From Casp-actino8 sp041159745 (lineage in GTDB: Bacteria > Actinomycetota > Acidimicrobiia > Acidimicrobiales > Ilumatobacteraceae): DNA of 62,090 bases. Shown one piece after another: positions 22,583 through 31,761 of the stretch; the first letter of the stretch is position 1; each line of letters opens with the position of its first letter. The notes beneath the pieces are model-generated. The model was not told the origin of the DNA. It worked only from the letters and a program-made list of their open reading frames with translations, and did not search any database. A program made the position numbers and the translations under genes. The stretch is taken from positions 1-62,090 of the forward strand of contig JBEAXP010000046.1 of assembly GCA_041159745.1 (NCBI GenBank). The letters run 5' to 3'.

Positions 22583-23786
22583 CCGACCGCGTTCTCTCTC
22601 GCTTCCCGAGGCGCGACGCATCGCCCTCGCAGCGCAGGGGCTCGATCGCGCGCGTCCCGCCGGCCGAGTCGATCGTCGGCATCTGCGCACCGCGGTCGAC
22701 GCGATGGGCGTCATCCAGATCGATTCGGTCAACGTTCTGGTTCGCAGCCAGGAACTGCCGGTCTTTTCTCGTCTCGGTGCCCATCGTCGCGATCTGATCC
22801 CGTCGGCGACGGCGCAGGGCGAACTGTTCGAATACTGGGCCCATGAAGCGGCCCACGTTCCGACGCGCGATCATCGCCTGTGGCGCTGGAAGATGGAACG
22901 CAGCCAACACGGTCCGTGGCAGTCGGCGCGCAGTCTTCTGAAACGTCGTCCATCGTTCGTCGACGAGGTGCTCCAGCGCGTCGCACGAGACGGAGCGATC
23001 ACAGCGTCTGATCTGCAGGAGCGCCGTGGGCCGAAGGGTTCGTGGTGGGACTGGGACGACGGCAAGATCGCCCTCGAGTATCTGTTCATGTGCGGTCGAC
23101 TCACCGCCACTCGTCGTGCTCGTGATTTCGCGCGCGTGTACGACCTGCCCGAGAGGATCATCCCGGCCGAACATCTGCGGTCCCGCACACCTTCGGTCGT
23201 CGATGCGCAACGCGAACTCGTCGAGAAGGCGACGCGTGCCCTCGGTGTCGGGACGGTGTACGACATCGCCGATTACTTCCGTCTCGACACCAAGGACGTG
23301 AAGCCGCGCATCGCCGAATTGGTGGAGGCCGAACGTGTGGTACCGGTATCGGTGGATGGATGGCGCGACTCCGCGTACCTGCACGTCGATGCTCGTCGTC
23401 CCCGTCGCGTCGACGCCCGGGCCCTGGTGTCGATGTTCGATCCGGTCGTCTGGAATCGAAAGCGGGCCGAACGCCTCTTCGACTTCCACTACCGCATCGA
23501 GATCTACACGCCCGCTCCGAAGCGTCGTTTCGGTTACTACGTCCTGCCCTTCGTTCTCGGTGACACCCTGGTGGGCCGCGTCGATCTGAAGGCCGATCGT
23601 GCGGCTGGTTCACTCCTCGTGCACGGGGCCTTCGGTGAGCCCGGTGTCGACAAGGGTGCGGTGGTTGATGCTCTGAGCGACGAACTGACCGACATGGCCG
23701 CGTGGCTCGAACTCGACGACGTGGTGGTGGGCCGACGTGGCGACCTGGCCCTCGCGCTTCGTCGGTCGATCGGCTCGCGTCGTTAG
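22542..23786 (+). CDS. YcaQ-like winged-helix DNA glycosylase family protein
   Basis: 414 residues. LSLPEARRIALAAQGL then VIQIDSVNVLVRSQELPVFSRLGAH, YWAHEAAHVP, KGSWWDWDDGKIALEYLFMCGRL and a late PKRRFGYYVLPFVLGDTLVGRVDLKADR, all characteristic of the HTH_42 family; E. coli YcaQ unhooks interstrand DNA crosslinks. The QxD-type catalytic segment appears as QIDSVN. The ATG at 22542 overlaps the cyclophilin by 41 nt; the true start may be a little further in, before LSLPEARR. Confidence 0.82.
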   Translation: MSSSTRSRSASPTSRPRSLSLPEARRIALAAQGLDRARPAGRVDRRHLRTAVDAMGVIQIDSVNVLVRSQELPVFSRLGAHRRDLIPSATAQGELFEYWAHEAAHVPTRDHRLWRWKMERSQHGPWQSARSLLKRRPSFVDEVLQRVARDGAITASDLQERRGPKGSWWDWDDGKIALEYLFMCGRLTATRRARDFARVYDLPERIIPAEHLRSRTPSVVDAQRELVEKATRALGVGTVYDIADYFRLDTKDVKPRIAELVEAERVVPVSVDGWRDSAYLHVDARRPRRVDARALVSMFDPVVWNRKRAERLFDFHYRIEIYTPAPKRRFGYYVLPFVLGDTLVGRVDLKADRAAGSLLVHGAFGEPGVDKGAVVDALSDELTDMAAWLELDDVVVGRRGDLALALRRSIGSRR

Positions 23787-23789
23787 CCT
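23784..23789 (+). promoter_or_regulatory. TAGCCT -10 element, C26 amidotransferase start
   Basis: TAGCCT plus 6 nt and ATG 23796. Its TAG is the stop of the preceding gene. Confidence 0.55.
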
Positions 23790-23795
23790 GACCGC

Positions 23796-24530
23796 ATGTC
23801 TCGGCCCCTCATCGCGATCGCCGGCCGAGTCGCGGCCGCTGGACGCGTGTCGCGGAGCGCCATCTCGTTCGCCGGTCGCGTGTATCTCGATGCCGTTCTT
23901 CGCGCCGGCGGTGAGCCGATCACGCTCAGCCCGCGCGAACTGCGCCACGATGACGCCGTCGAGCTTCTCGATCGCTTCCACGGTCTCGTTCTCATGGGCG
24001 GGGCCGACGTCGACCCGCACCTCTACGGTCAGCAGCGGCAGCCGCACGTTTACGGGGTGAATCCCGAACAGGATCATTTCGAGATGGCGCTCGTACGGGC
24101 CGCCTTGGCGGCCAAGATGCCCACCCTCGCCGTCTGTCGAGGTATTCAACTCGTCAACGTGGCACTGGGTGGCTCACTCATTCAGCACATCGGCGAGACG
24201 TCGGTGCAACACGCACCCACAAAGTTTCCGGCCGGCCAGGACTTCGTGCTCCACGACGTGACGATCGTGAAGGGCTCCAAGTTGGCCGCGGCCATGGGTA
24301 CGACCAAGGCCCGCGTCGCATCGTTCCACCACCAGGGTCTCGACGAGATCGCCAAGGGCCTGAAGGTCACCGCTTCCTCAGCCGACGGTCTCGTCGAAGG
24401 TCTCGAACACACCGGAACTGGTCAATGGCTTCTCGGTGTTCAGTGGCATCCGGAAGACACCGCATCCACCGACCCGGCGCAGCAGTCGTTGTACGACGAA
24501 CTCGTCAAGCGTTCGTCGCGTCGCGTCTGA
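23796..24530 (+). CDS. class I glutamine amidotransferase, peptidase C26 (PuuD-like)
   Basis: 244 residues. LVLMGGADVDPHLYG, nucleophile Cys114 in AVCRGIQLVNVALGGSLIQ, HHQGLD, and the His/Glu pair in GVQWHPEDTA. This is the gamma-glutamyl-GABA hydrolase family, which releases glutamate from gamma-glutamyl amides. It stands alone, without the polyamine-degradation neighbours of PuuD, so the substrate is open. Confidence 0.88.
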   Translation: MSRPLIAIAGRVAAAGRVSRSAISFAGRVYLDAVLRAGGEPITLSPRELRHDDAVELLDRFHGLVLMGGADVDPHLYGQQRQPHVYGVNPEQDHFEMALVRAALAAKMPTLAVCRGIQLVNVALGGSLIQHIGETSVQHAPTKFPAGQDFVLHDVTIVKGSKLAAAMGTTKARVASFHHQGLDEIAKGLKVTASSADGLVEGLEHTGTGQWLLGVQWHPEDTASTDPAQQSLYDELVKRSSRRV

Positions 24531-24544
24531 TCGATTTCGCCGAT

Positions 24545-25465
24545 TCAGACGTCTTGTTGGAAGGCCGCTGGAACCTGACGACTGGGTGAGTCGGGTCCGA
24601 GCGCCCACCGCATCGCCCGGGCGAGAACGTCGCCGGCCGGCCGCACGATCGCCCGCTCGCTCACGGGGAACCAGGGCAGTCGGAGCGGAACGCGAGCCCA
24701 CAATGGGAGAAGGCTCACGGCAGCGGCGGCGATCACGCCGTACACCGGGCGCGCGATCATCGGGAGCGGAGGAGTCACGAGCAGATAACGCGCGGCCTCG
24801 CGCGCCTCTCGCGAGCTCTTCAATTCGGGGCGATACGCGGCGAGTTGGCGCTTGAGCTGCAACGTCGACGTGGGAGGATCGATCACACCGAGTCGATCGG
24901 CGATCACGGCCATGTCGGCCACGTAGCGATCGGCATCGGAAGCCGAGAGCGTGGTCTCTCCGAATCGGCGGTGCGACTGCAAGAACGAGTCGACTTCGGC
25001 CAAATGAACCCACTTCAGGAGATGCGGGTCGTTCGCGCTGTAGCGACGGCCGTCGCTCGCCGTCCCAACTACGCGAGTGTGCACGCGCTTCACCATCTCG
25101 ATGGCCTTGGTGGCTTCGGCTTCCGGACCGAACGTCGTGGCGGCGAGGAAGTCGGCGGTGCGCTGCAGGCGGCCCCACGGGTCGTGTCGGTAGTCGCTGT
25201 GTTGCGCGACGCCGGCCATGGCGAGCGGATGGAGGGATTGGAAGAGCAGAGCGCGCAGGCCGCCGATGAACATCGCGGTGTCGGAGTGAACCGTGCGAAT
25301 CGGGCGGCTCTCGTCGAACCACCGCGGACCGGGCGCCGTGAACAGCTCGCCCGCCCGCTGCTCGGCGTTGGCCCCCACCACTCGTGATCGGACGGCATCG
25401 GCCAGGACCGAGCGAACGGGTTCGATCGGCGAAGGTCGATGAGCCTTGGAGTTCACGTCGCCCAT
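24545..25465 (-). CDS. MpaB-like oxygenase (DUF2236)
   Basis: 306 residues from ATG 25465, which has GGAGG with a 7-nt gap, so the much longer upstream open frame is rejected. Family motifs: FIGGLRALLFQSLHPLAMAGVAQHS, GRLQRTADFLAATTFG, VHTRVVGTASDGRRYSANDPHLLKWVHL. MpaB and latex-clearing proteins of this superfamily carry a b-type heme ligated by His; candidate ligands are in the SLHP and DPHLLKWVHL segments. Reaction unknown. Confidence 0.82.
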   Translation of the reverse strand: MGDVNSKAHRPSPIEPVRSVLADAVRSRVVGANAEQRAGELFTAPGPRWFDESRPIRTVHSDTAMFIGGLRALLFQSLHPLAMAGVAQHSDYRHDPWGRLQRTADFLAATTFGPEAEATKAIEMVKRVHTRVVGTASDGRRYSANDPHLLKWVHLAEVDSFLQSHRRFGETTLSASDADRYVADMAVIADRLGVIDPPTSTLQLKRQLAAYRPELKSSREAREAARYLLVTPPLPMIARPVYGVIAAAAVSLLPLWARVPLRLPWFPVSERAIVRPAGDVLARAMRWALGPDSPSRQVPAAFQQDV

Positions 25466-25472
25466 CGTTCCA

Positions 25473-25477
25473 CCTCC
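25473..25477 (-). promoter_or_regulatory. strong ribosome-binding site of the MpaB-like gene
   Basis: GGAGG on the minus strand, 7 nt before ATG 25465. It decides the start and contrasts with the leaderless genes around it. Confidence 0.6.
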
Positions 25478-25504
25478 CGCGGTGGACTGCTCTGTTCGGG
25501 TCAG

Positions 25505-25510
25505 TACGCT
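25505..25510 (+). promoter_or_regulatory. TACGCT -10 element, AI-2E transporter start
   Basis: TACGCT plus 6 nt and ATG 25517. Confidence 0.55.
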
Positions 25511-25516
25511 CGTCAC

Positions 25517-26707
25517 ATGTCGGATGGTGAGAAGACCGGCGGAGTCGAGTTCGATCCGAACTCCTCGAAGATGCCGCGCTGGATCTGGAAGGCGGTCATC
25601 GTCTTCTGGCTCGGTTTCCTGGCCACGATCGTCGTTCGATACGCGTACGACCGGTTGTTCTCGCTGCTCATCTTGCTGCTGGTGTCGCTGTTCCTCGCGC
25701 TGGCGATCGAACCAGGTGTGGCTCGACTGGCCCGCCGAGGTTGGCCCCGTGGACGATCGACCTTGATCATCCTTCTCGGAGTCGTCGCGGCGGTCCTCAT
25801 CTTCGTGGTGGCGATCGGAACCCTGGTCGGCACGCAGGTCGCCGACTTGTTGCAGAACTCCGAGCGCTACGTGAATCGGACGGTCAACTTCCTGAACGAC
25901 ACGTTCGGCGCCAACATCGACGCGGGCGCCGTCAACGACAGTATCCAGGACCCCGACGGAGCCGTTCAGGAATTCATCCGCAATCGCCAGGACGATGCGT
26001 TGCAGCTCTCGGTCACCGCCCTGGGTCTTCTTCTGCAGGGTTTCTCGGTGATGCTGTTCACCTTCTACTTGGTGGCCGATGGCCCGCGTATGAGGCGCGC
26101 GATCTGCGGCCGCCTCCCGGCGGCACGGCAGCAGCGAGTTCTCGACACTTGGGATCTCGCGATCGACAAGACCGGCGGCTATCTGTATTCGCGGGCGTTG
26201 CTCGCCGGAGCCTCGGCTCTCGTGCACTGGATCGCGTTCCAGTCGATCGGTACAGCGGCACCGGTCGCCCTGGCGATCTGGGTCGGCCTGATCTCGCAGT
26301 TCATTCCCGTGATCGGCACGTACGTCGCCGGCGTACTGCCGATTCTTCTCACGTTCATCGATTCGCCGATCAAGGCGTTGGCTGTCGTGCTCGTGATCAT
26401 CCTGTATCAGCAGTTGGAGAACTTCCTGATCGCTCCGCGGATCACCGCGCGAACCATGGAGATTCATCCGGCCGTCTCGTTCGGTTCGGCCATAGCGGGC
26501 GCCGCGTTGCTCGGACCAGTCGGTGCCGTCCTGGCATTGCCGGTGGCCGCGATGGCGGTGGCACTGGCGTCCGCGTCGGGTGAGCGGCACGAGTTGATCG
26601 ACAACCCCCTCATTCGAGTACCCGAGAAGAAAGCGAAGCGTCGCGAGCGCAACTCCGAACATTCGACGGGTGAGCGTCGCCGCTTCCGGCGCGGCCGCAA
26701 CGCATGA
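25517..26707 (+). CDS. AI-2E family membrane transporter
   Basis: 396 residues. N-terminal helices (WIWKAVIVFWLGFLATIVV; LFSLLILLLVSLFLALAIEP), the family's amphipathic central region (VADLLQNSERYVNRTVNFLN), later helices and the YQQLENFLIAPRI segment typical of the YdiK/PerM/TqsA family, with a basic tail. Exports small molecules or ions in characterised cases; substrate unknown here. Stop overlaps the asparaginase start by 4 nt. Confidence 0.88.
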   Translation: MSDGEKTGGVEFDPNSSKMPRWIWKAVIVFWLGFLATIVVRYAYDRLFSLLILLLVSLFLALAIEPGVARLARRGWPRGRSTLIILLGVVAAVLIFVVAIGTLVGTQVADLLQNSERYVNRTVNFLNDTFGANIDAGAVNDSIQDPDGAVQEFIRNRQDDALQLSVTALGLLLQGFSVMLFTFYLVADGPRMRRAICGRLPAARQQRVLDTWDLAIDKTGGYLYSRALLAGASALVHWIAFQSIGTAAPVALAIWVGLISQFIPVIGTYVAGVLPILLTFIDSPIKALAVVLVIILYQQLENFLIAPRITARTMEIHPAVSFGSAIAGAALLGPVGAVLALPVAAMAVALASASGERHELIDNPLIRVPEKKAKRRERNSEHSTGERRRFRRGRNA

Positions 26708-27708
26708 CGCGGAGTCCGGTCGATCCGCTGTCCGCGTACGAGCCGATCGCCGCCTCGTTTCGCAGCGGTCGACTCGAATCGGTTCATCACGCCGCCGTGG
26801 TCGCTCTCGACTCCGACGGTCGCATTTCGTTCGCCGCGGGCGATCCCGATCTCGAGATCTACCCGCGTTCGTCGATGAAGCCGTTGCAGGCCAACGCCAT
26901 GCTCGCCGCCGGACTCGACCTGCCCGACGACCTGCTCGCGTTGGTGTGCTCGAGCCACGACGGGCTACCGCAACATCTCGACGGGGTTCGTCGCATCCTT
27001 GCCTCCGTGGGTCTCGACGAGTCCGCTCTCCGCAACACACCTGATCTGCCGCTCGACGATCACGAGGCTCACGGCGTTCTGCGTCGCGGCGGTTCCGAGT
27101 CGTCGCTCCAGCAGAACTGCTCGGGCAAGCACGCGGGAATGCTGGCCACCTGTGTGTCGTCGGGGTGGGCGCATGATTCGTCGTACCTCGGTGAAGATCA
27201 TCCGCTGCAGCGCTCGATCACCGACTCGCTGCCGGCGTTGACCGCCGGTCGGGTCGCGGCCATCGGAGTCGATGGCTGCGGAGCACCGGCGCACGTCATC
27301 AGCCTTCTGGGTTTGGCCCACTCGTTCCGCAACCTGGCCACGGGTGAGGCGGGTGAGCATGGTCGGCGCGTTCATCGCGCCATGACGTCCCATCCTGAGA
27401 TGGTGGGGGGACCGAGGCGCGACGTGACGCTCGTGATGAAGGGCGTGCCCGGACTGATGGGGAAGGACGGCGCGGAAGGCGTGTTCGCGGTGGCGTTGCC
27501 CGACGGGCGAGCGGTGGCCATGAAGGTGGCCGACGGCGCCAACCGTGCCCGCCCGCCGATCATGCGCGGCGCCCTCACGTTGCTCGGTATCGACACGTCG
27601 TCGGTCGACCCGAGTGCGTTCACATCGACGATCCTCGGCCATGGACGGCGGGTGGGTGAAGTGCGTATCGTCGGGTCTCTGGCGGCCGCAGTCGGAAGCC
27701 GGGACTGA
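26704..27708 (+). CDS. L-asparaginase II family (R. etli type)
   Basis: 334 residues. RSGRLESVHHAAVVALDSDGR, YPRSSMKPLQANAML, SSHDGLPQHLDGV, NCSGKHAGML and GVDGCGAPAHVISL match the thermolabile Rhizobium-type asparaginase family, with Ser-Lys motifs SSMK and SGKH that form its active site. It hydrolyses asparagine to aspartate and ammonia. Coupled to the AI-2E transporter by an ATGA overlap; the MBL hydrolase follows 6 nt later, so the three are probably one unit. Confidence 0.88.
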   Translation: MTRSPVDPLSAYEPIAASFRSGRLESVHHAAVVALDSDGRISFAAGDPDLEIYPRSSMKPLQANAMLAAGLDLPDDLLALVCSSHDGLPQHLDGVRRILASVGLDESALRNTPDLPLDDHEAHGVLRRGGSESSLQQNCSGKHAGMLATCVSSGWAHDSSYLGEDHPLQRSITDSLPALTAGRVAAIGVDGCGAPAHVISLLGLAHSFRNLATGEAGEHGRRVHRAMTSHPEMVGGPRRDVTLVMKGVPGLMGKDGAEGVFAVALPDGRAVAMKVADGANRARPPIMRGALTLLGIDTSSVDPSAFTSTILGHGRRVGEVRIVGSLAAAVGSRD

Positions 27709-27714
27709 TCTCCG

Positions 27715-28740
27715 ATGGCTGGCATCCCCTTCGTTCCTCCGATCGACTCGCTGGAGTACGGAACCGTCGCGTCGGTGAGTCCGCTCATTCGCCGAGTCGT
27801 CGCCCGCAATCCATCGCGTTTCACGTTCACTGGCACCGGCACCTACTTGGTGGGCGCCGGCCGCGACATCGCGATCATCGATCCGGGCCCCGATCTTCCC
27901 GAGCATCGCCGGGCTCTCGAGCAGGCGGTGCGAGACCACGACGTGCGCGCGATCGTCATCACGCACTGCCACACCGATCACGTCGGCCTGGCGGCGTGGG
28001 CCCGCGAGTTGACGGGAGCCCCGACGGTGTCGTGGAAGCCGCACGGCGACGTCGGGATCCTCGACAACGACGCCGACATGAAGGTTATGGAGTCACTGGC
28101 GCCGCCGCCCAAGACCGCCGAGCAGATCGAAGAAGAGCGCGAGATCGCCCGCAAAGCCGGCCTCGATCCCGACGACATGGAGATGCGCGAATCGGTCGAC
28201 ACCGATTTCGTGCCCGACATCAGTGTCGATGACGGTGACGTCGCCGTGGCTGGCGACGGTTGGACCCTTCGAGCAGTTCATACTCCTGGGCACACCTCGA
28301 ATCACATGTGCGTGGCCCTCGACGAGGAAGAGGCCTTGTTCACGGGTGATCACATCATGGGTTGGAGCACCACGATCGTCTCGCCGCCCGACGGCCACAT
28401 GCGCGATTACCTCACCTCGCTCGCCAAGGTTCAGAGCCGCGGTGATCGAGTGCTGTGGCCCACCCATGGTGCGCCCGTCACCGATCCGGCCCCGTTCCTC
28501 TCCGCGTACTACGACCATCGCCTCGCTCGGGAGGCTCAGGTTCTGGCTTGCGTCGCCGACGGCGTCGACACCGTCGCTCCGATGGTGCGGCGGATGTACG
28601 CCGCGGTGGCCCCCGAATTGCACATTCCGGCCGCGCGCAGTGTTCTCGCCCACCTCACGCAGTTGACCGAAGAGGGTCGTCTCGTCGTGGTCGACGATGA
28701 CGGCCCGGCGCGCTTGTCGAGCACCTACCGCTTGCCCTGA
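27715..28740 (+). CDS. MBL-fold metallohydrolase (LACTB2/glyoxalase II-like)
   Basis: 341 residues. Metal motif H84-C-H86-T-D88-H89 in VITHCHTDHVGLA, second His in HTPGHTSNHMC, Asp in FTGDHIMGWSTTIVSPPDGHM, and a C-terminal winged-helix-like tail (ALAREA to the end) as in LACTB2-type proteins. Members cleave thioesters or RNA; which one applies here is unclear. Confidence 0.88.
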   Translation: MAGIPFVPPIDSLEYGTVASVSPLIRRVVARNPSRFTFTGTGTYLVGAGRDIAIIDPGPDLPEHRRALEQAVRDHDVRAIVITHCHTDHVGLAAWARELTGAPTVSWKPHGDVGILDNDADMKVMESLAPPPKTAEQIEEEREIARKAGLDPDDMEMRESVDTDFVPDISVDDGDVAVAGDGWTLRAVHTPGHTSNHMCVALDEEEALFTGDHIMGWSTTIVSPPDGHMRDYLTSLAKVQSRGDRVLWPTHGAPVTDPAPFLSAYYDHRLAREAQVLACVADGVDTVAPMVRRMYAAVAPELHIPAARSVLAHLTQLTEEGRLVVVDDDGPARLSSTYRLP

Positions 28741-28768
28741 CGCTCACCACGGGCGTTCGACTTCTCGC

Positions 28769-28774
28769 TACCAT
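28769..28774 (+). promoter_or_regulatory. TACCAT -10 element, haloalkane dehalogenase start
   Basis: TACCAT plus 7 nt and ATG 28782. Confidence 0.55.
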
Positions 28775-28781
28775 CGCATCG

Positions 28782-29696
28782 ATGGATGTGTTGCGCACTC
28801 CCGAGTCGGCATTCGCCGGTCTTCCCGATTGGCCGTACGAGCAGGTGTACACCGACGTCACGGCTCACGACGGAACCACGTTGCGCGTGCATCACGTCGA
28901 CGTGGGACCGAACGATGCCAGCGAGACCATCTTGTGCATGCACGGTGAGCCCACCTGGGCGTTTCTGTACCGCACCATGATTCCGGTGTTCGTATCGGCC
29001 GGGCACCGCGTGATCGCTCCCGATCTGGTCGGCTTCGGGCGCAGTGACAAGCCCGCCAAGATGACCGATCACACCTACGAGCGGCACGTCGACTGGATGA
29101 GTCAGTGGCTTCTTGCCAACAATCTGCACAACCTCACGCTCGTGTGTCAGGACTGGGGTGGCTTGATCGGTCTGCGCGTCGCGATGGCCTTACCGCAGCG
29201 GTTCGCGCGCATCGTCGTGGCCAACACCGGTTTGCCCACCGGCGATCCCGAGCCGAACGAAGCGTTCTTGAAGTGGCGCGAATTCAGCCAGAAGGTCGAC
29301 CCCTTCCCGACGTCGGCCATCATCCAGGGTGGGTGCGCCAGCAAACCACTGGCTCCCGAAGTGCTGGCCGCGTATGACGCGCCGTTCCCGTCGGAGGAGT
29401 ACAAGGCCGGTCCGAAGATCATGCCGTCACTGGTGCCGGCGTCGTTGAACGATCCGTCGAGCAAACCCAATCGTGATGCCTGGGAGGTTCTGCGCTCGTG
29501 GACCAAGCCGTTGGTCACGATGTTCGGTGACAGCGATCCGGTCACGCGCAACGGTGAATGGATCTTCCGCAAGAGCGTGCCCGGAGCCGCCGGGATGCCG
29601 CACCGAACGATCGAAGGGGGCGGGCACTTCCTGCAGGAAGACCGCGGACCCGAGTTCGCGTCGGCGGTCAACGCGTTCGTCGCCAAGACCCACTAG
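28782..29696 (+). CDS. haloalkane dehalogenase (DhlA-like)
   Basis: 304 residues. MHGEPTWAFLYRTM carries the oxyanion/halide-side motif; nucleophile Asp124 and halide-binding Trp125 are in VCQDWGGLIGL, the same numbers as in Xanthobacter DhlA; an acid near 250-252 in MFGDSDPVT and catalytic His282 in GGGHFLQEDRGPE. It hydrolyses carbon-halogen bonds. DhlA-type length and a GEPTW motif argue against a plain epoxide hydrolase. Stops of this gene and the convergent HNH gene overlap by 4 nt. Confidence 0.88.
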   Translation: MDVLRTPESAFAGLPDWPYEQVYTDVTAHDGTTLRVHHVDVGPNDASETILCMHGEPTWAFLYRTMIPVFVSAGHRVIAPDLVGFGRSDKPAKMTDHTYERHVDWMSQWLLANNLHNLTLVCQDWGGLIGLRVAMALPQRFARIVVANTGLPTGDPEPNEAFLKWREFSQKVDPFPTSAIIQGGCASKPLAPEVLAAYDAPFPSEEYKAGPKIMPSLVPASLNDPSSKPNRDAWEVLRSWTKPLVTMFGDSDPVTRNGEWIFRKSVPGAAGMPHRTIEGGGHFLQEDRGPEFASAVNAFVAKTH

Positions 29697-30118
29697 GCGT
29701 TGCGTTCGTGTTTCGTGAGCCGTCGCAACTGCGACGCGACGTACGGACGAATCCGCCGCATACCGCCTCGCTCGGCGAAGGCGATTTCCAGTCGTCGCAG
29801 CGCGGCGATCACGGCTGATCGGTTGGGCTCCCAGCCACGACGCTCGCACTCGTCGATCCACTCGGCCGGAGTGATGTGTCCGCGTTGACCATTGCATCGC
29901 CGACAGGCGGCGACTTCGTTCTCGATGATGCTCGGGCCACCTTTGATGCGCGGTACGAGATGTTCGGTGGTGGCTTCCACCAGTCCGACGTCGATCGGTC
30001 GACGACACCAGATGCATTCGGCTCCGTCGCGGGCGAGAATCTCAGCCATTCGGGCCCGCCGCCCCAACTCACGCCGCTCGGGCGTGCGCCAACTCGAATC
30101 GGACCGCCGTGACGTCAC
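29693..30118 (-). CDS. HNH endonuclease family protein
   Basis: 141 residues. CxxC (ECIWCRRPI), then TTEHLVPRIKGGPSIIENEVAACRRCNGQRG: the His of HNH, the Asn and the second CxxC form a treble-clef nuclease centre. Basic helices flank it. No partner nuclease, terminase or phage gene nearby. Start uncertain: GTG 30118 or ATG 30049 (MAEILARDG). Confidence 0.8.
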   Translation of the reverse strand: MTSRRSDSSWRTPERRELGRRARMAEILARDGAECIWCRRPIDVGLVEATTEHLVPRIKGGPSIIENEVAACRRCNGQRGHITPAEWIDECERRGWEPNRSAVIAALRRLEIAFAERGGMRRIRPYVASQLRRLTKHERNA

Positions 30119-30185
30119 GGATTCATCTCACCAGAATCGAGTCGATCCGTGCGATTCGGCCCGCTGATTGGCGACAATGAGAAGC

Positions 30186-31094
30186 GTGACTCGAGGACGC
30201 TTCGCTCCTTCGCCCACCGGTGTGCTGCACGTCGGCAATCTGCGGACCGCGATCCTCGCCTACGTCGGTGCGGTGGCCACTGGCGGTGACTTCGTGGTTC
30301 GGATCGAGGATCTCGATCGTGCGAACAGCTCGTTCGATCACGAGCGATCACAGGTTCGTGATTTACGCGCTCTCGACCTGGAGTTCGACACGGCGGTCGT
30401 TCGTCAGAGCGATCGATTCGGGGTGTACGACGAGGTCATCGCCGACCTGACCGACCGCGGGCTCACGTACGAGTGCTTCTGCTCGCGACGTGAGATTCGC
30501 GAGGCCGCCAGCGCTCCGCACGGTGCACTTCCCGACGGTGCGTACCCGGGAACGTGTCGCGATCTGAGCAGCGACGAGAAGCGTGAACGTGCTCGGGCGG
30601 GACGGTCACCGGCCGTTCGGCTGCGCACCGACGGCGAAGAGTACGAGTTGATCGATTCGATCCGCGGCCCGTATCGAGGGACCGTCGACGATGTTGTGCT
30701 CCGCCGGAACGACGGCGTCCCGGCGTACAACCTGGCCGTGGTGGTGGACGACGCCTGGCAGGGAGTGACACAGGTGGTCCGCGGTGACGATTTGCTGCCG
30801 TCGACCCCGCGACAGATTCATCTGCAGCGACTGCTCGCGTACCCCACTCCCGAGTACGCGCATGTTCCACTCGTTCTCGGTGCCGACGGCGAGCGATTGG
30901 CCAAGCGACACGGAGCGGTGACCCTGGACGACCTCGCCGCGATTGGTGAGTCGGTCGACGCCGTGCGTGACGAAATGCTGGCGAGCCTCGGCCTGCCGGC
31001 CGGCTCGCTGACCGAGGCGGCTCGAGGCTTCGACTGGTCGCGGATCGTCAAGAGCCCATGGACGATCCCGGCGCGCTGGCAGACTCGAGGGTGA
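30186..31094 (+). CDS. gluQ: glutamyl-Q tRNA(Asp) synthetase
   Basis: 302 residues from GTG 30186. Catalytic core of glutamyl-tRNA synthetase without the anticodon domain: GRFAPSPTGVLHVGN (HIGH equivalent HVGN), RIEDLDRAN, zinc ligands in YECFCSRREI and YPGTCRDL, VRGDDLLPSTPRQIHL and the KMSKS equivalent LAKRH. It attaches Glu to queuosine of tRNA-Asp. GACAAT precedes the start by 7 nt. Confidence 0.92.
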   Translation: MTRGRFAPSPTGVLHVGNLRTAILAYVGAVATGGDFVVRIEDLDRANSSFDHERSQVRDLRALDLEFDTAVVRQSDRFGVYDEVIADLTDRGLTYECFCSRREIREAASAPHGALPDGAYPGTCRDLSSDEKRERARAGRSPAVRLRTDGEEYELIDSIRGPYRGTVDDVVLRRNDGVPAYNLAVVVDDAWQGVTQVVRGDDLLPSTPRQIHLQRLLAYPTPEYAHVPLVLGADGERLAKRHGAVTLDDLAAIGESVDAVRDEMLASLGLPAGSLTEAARGFDWSRIVKSPWTIPARWQTRG

Positions 31095-31681
31095 TGAGCC
31101 TCGACGACTTGCAGCGCGTCCTCGCGTACGACGATGCGATCGACCCGACCGACGACCTGCGGATCGTCGGCCCCGAGTTGTTGGTCCTGCCCTTCTGGAC
31201 GCCGGCCATGTGTTCGGCGGTGATTCGGGCCGCCGAAGCGGTGGGCGGGTTCAGCCCGCAACCGGACGACCCGGTTCCCGGTCACGAGGTGAGCCTGGCC
31301 GCGATCAGTCCGGCTCTGTTCGAAGCGGTGCAGAACGACCTCGGCGTTCGCATCTGGCCGATCCTGCGGCGCGAGTGGGCGCTCATCGACTACCACGGGC
31401 TGCGGGACGTCTTCGTCATCAAGTATTCGAGCGACTCCCAGACCGAACTGCGGATCCACCACGATGTCGCCCAGGTGTCGGCCTCGGTGAAGCTGAACGA
31501 CGGATACGAGGGTGCCGAGCTCGATTTCCCGCGCCAGCAGTTCACCAACCGCGACGTGCCCATCGGGTCGCTCCTCGTCTGGCCGTCTTTGGTCACCCAT
31601 CCGCATCAGACGCTTCCGCTTCGATCGGGAGTGAAGTACGCGCTCACGATCTGGTTCGAGTTGCCCGAGCAGTACAACTGA
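31094..31681 (+). CDS. 2OG-Fe(II) oxygenase-like protein
   Basis: 195 residues. RIHHDVAQVSASVKLNDGYEGAELDFPRQQ gives an HxD metal pair; the distal His and the 2-oxoglutarate-binding Arg fit VTHPHQTLPLRSGVKYALTIWFE, the lysyl/prolyl-hydroxylase-like pattern. Substrate unknown. The ATG overlaps the gluQ stop by one base (TGATG), so it is co-transcribed; a link to tRNA or translation is possible but only inferred from position. Confidence 0.8.
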   Translation: MSLDDLQRVLAYDDAIDPTDDLRIVGPELLVLPFWTPAMCSAVIRAAEAVGGFSPQPDDPVPGHEVSLAAISPALFEAVQNDLGVRIWPILRREWALIDYHGLRDVFVIKYSSDSQTELRIHHDVAQVSASVKLNDGYEGAELDFPRQQFTNRDVPIGSLLVWPSLVTHPHQTLPLRSGVKYALTIWFELPEQYN

Positions 31682-31761
31682 CACGAACACGAGCAACACC
31701 GGCACGAGTGACACGGGTATCCGCCAACTGAGCGGCGCACCTCACTACTTTCGTCGTCATC

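Noticed and set aside
24545..27040. Very long minus-strand open frame upstream of the MpaB-like gene
   Set aside because: The part beyond 25465 is antisense to the AI-2E transporter and low-complexity Arg/Asp-rich; ATG 25465 has a strong ribosome-binding site and begins the recognisable protein.
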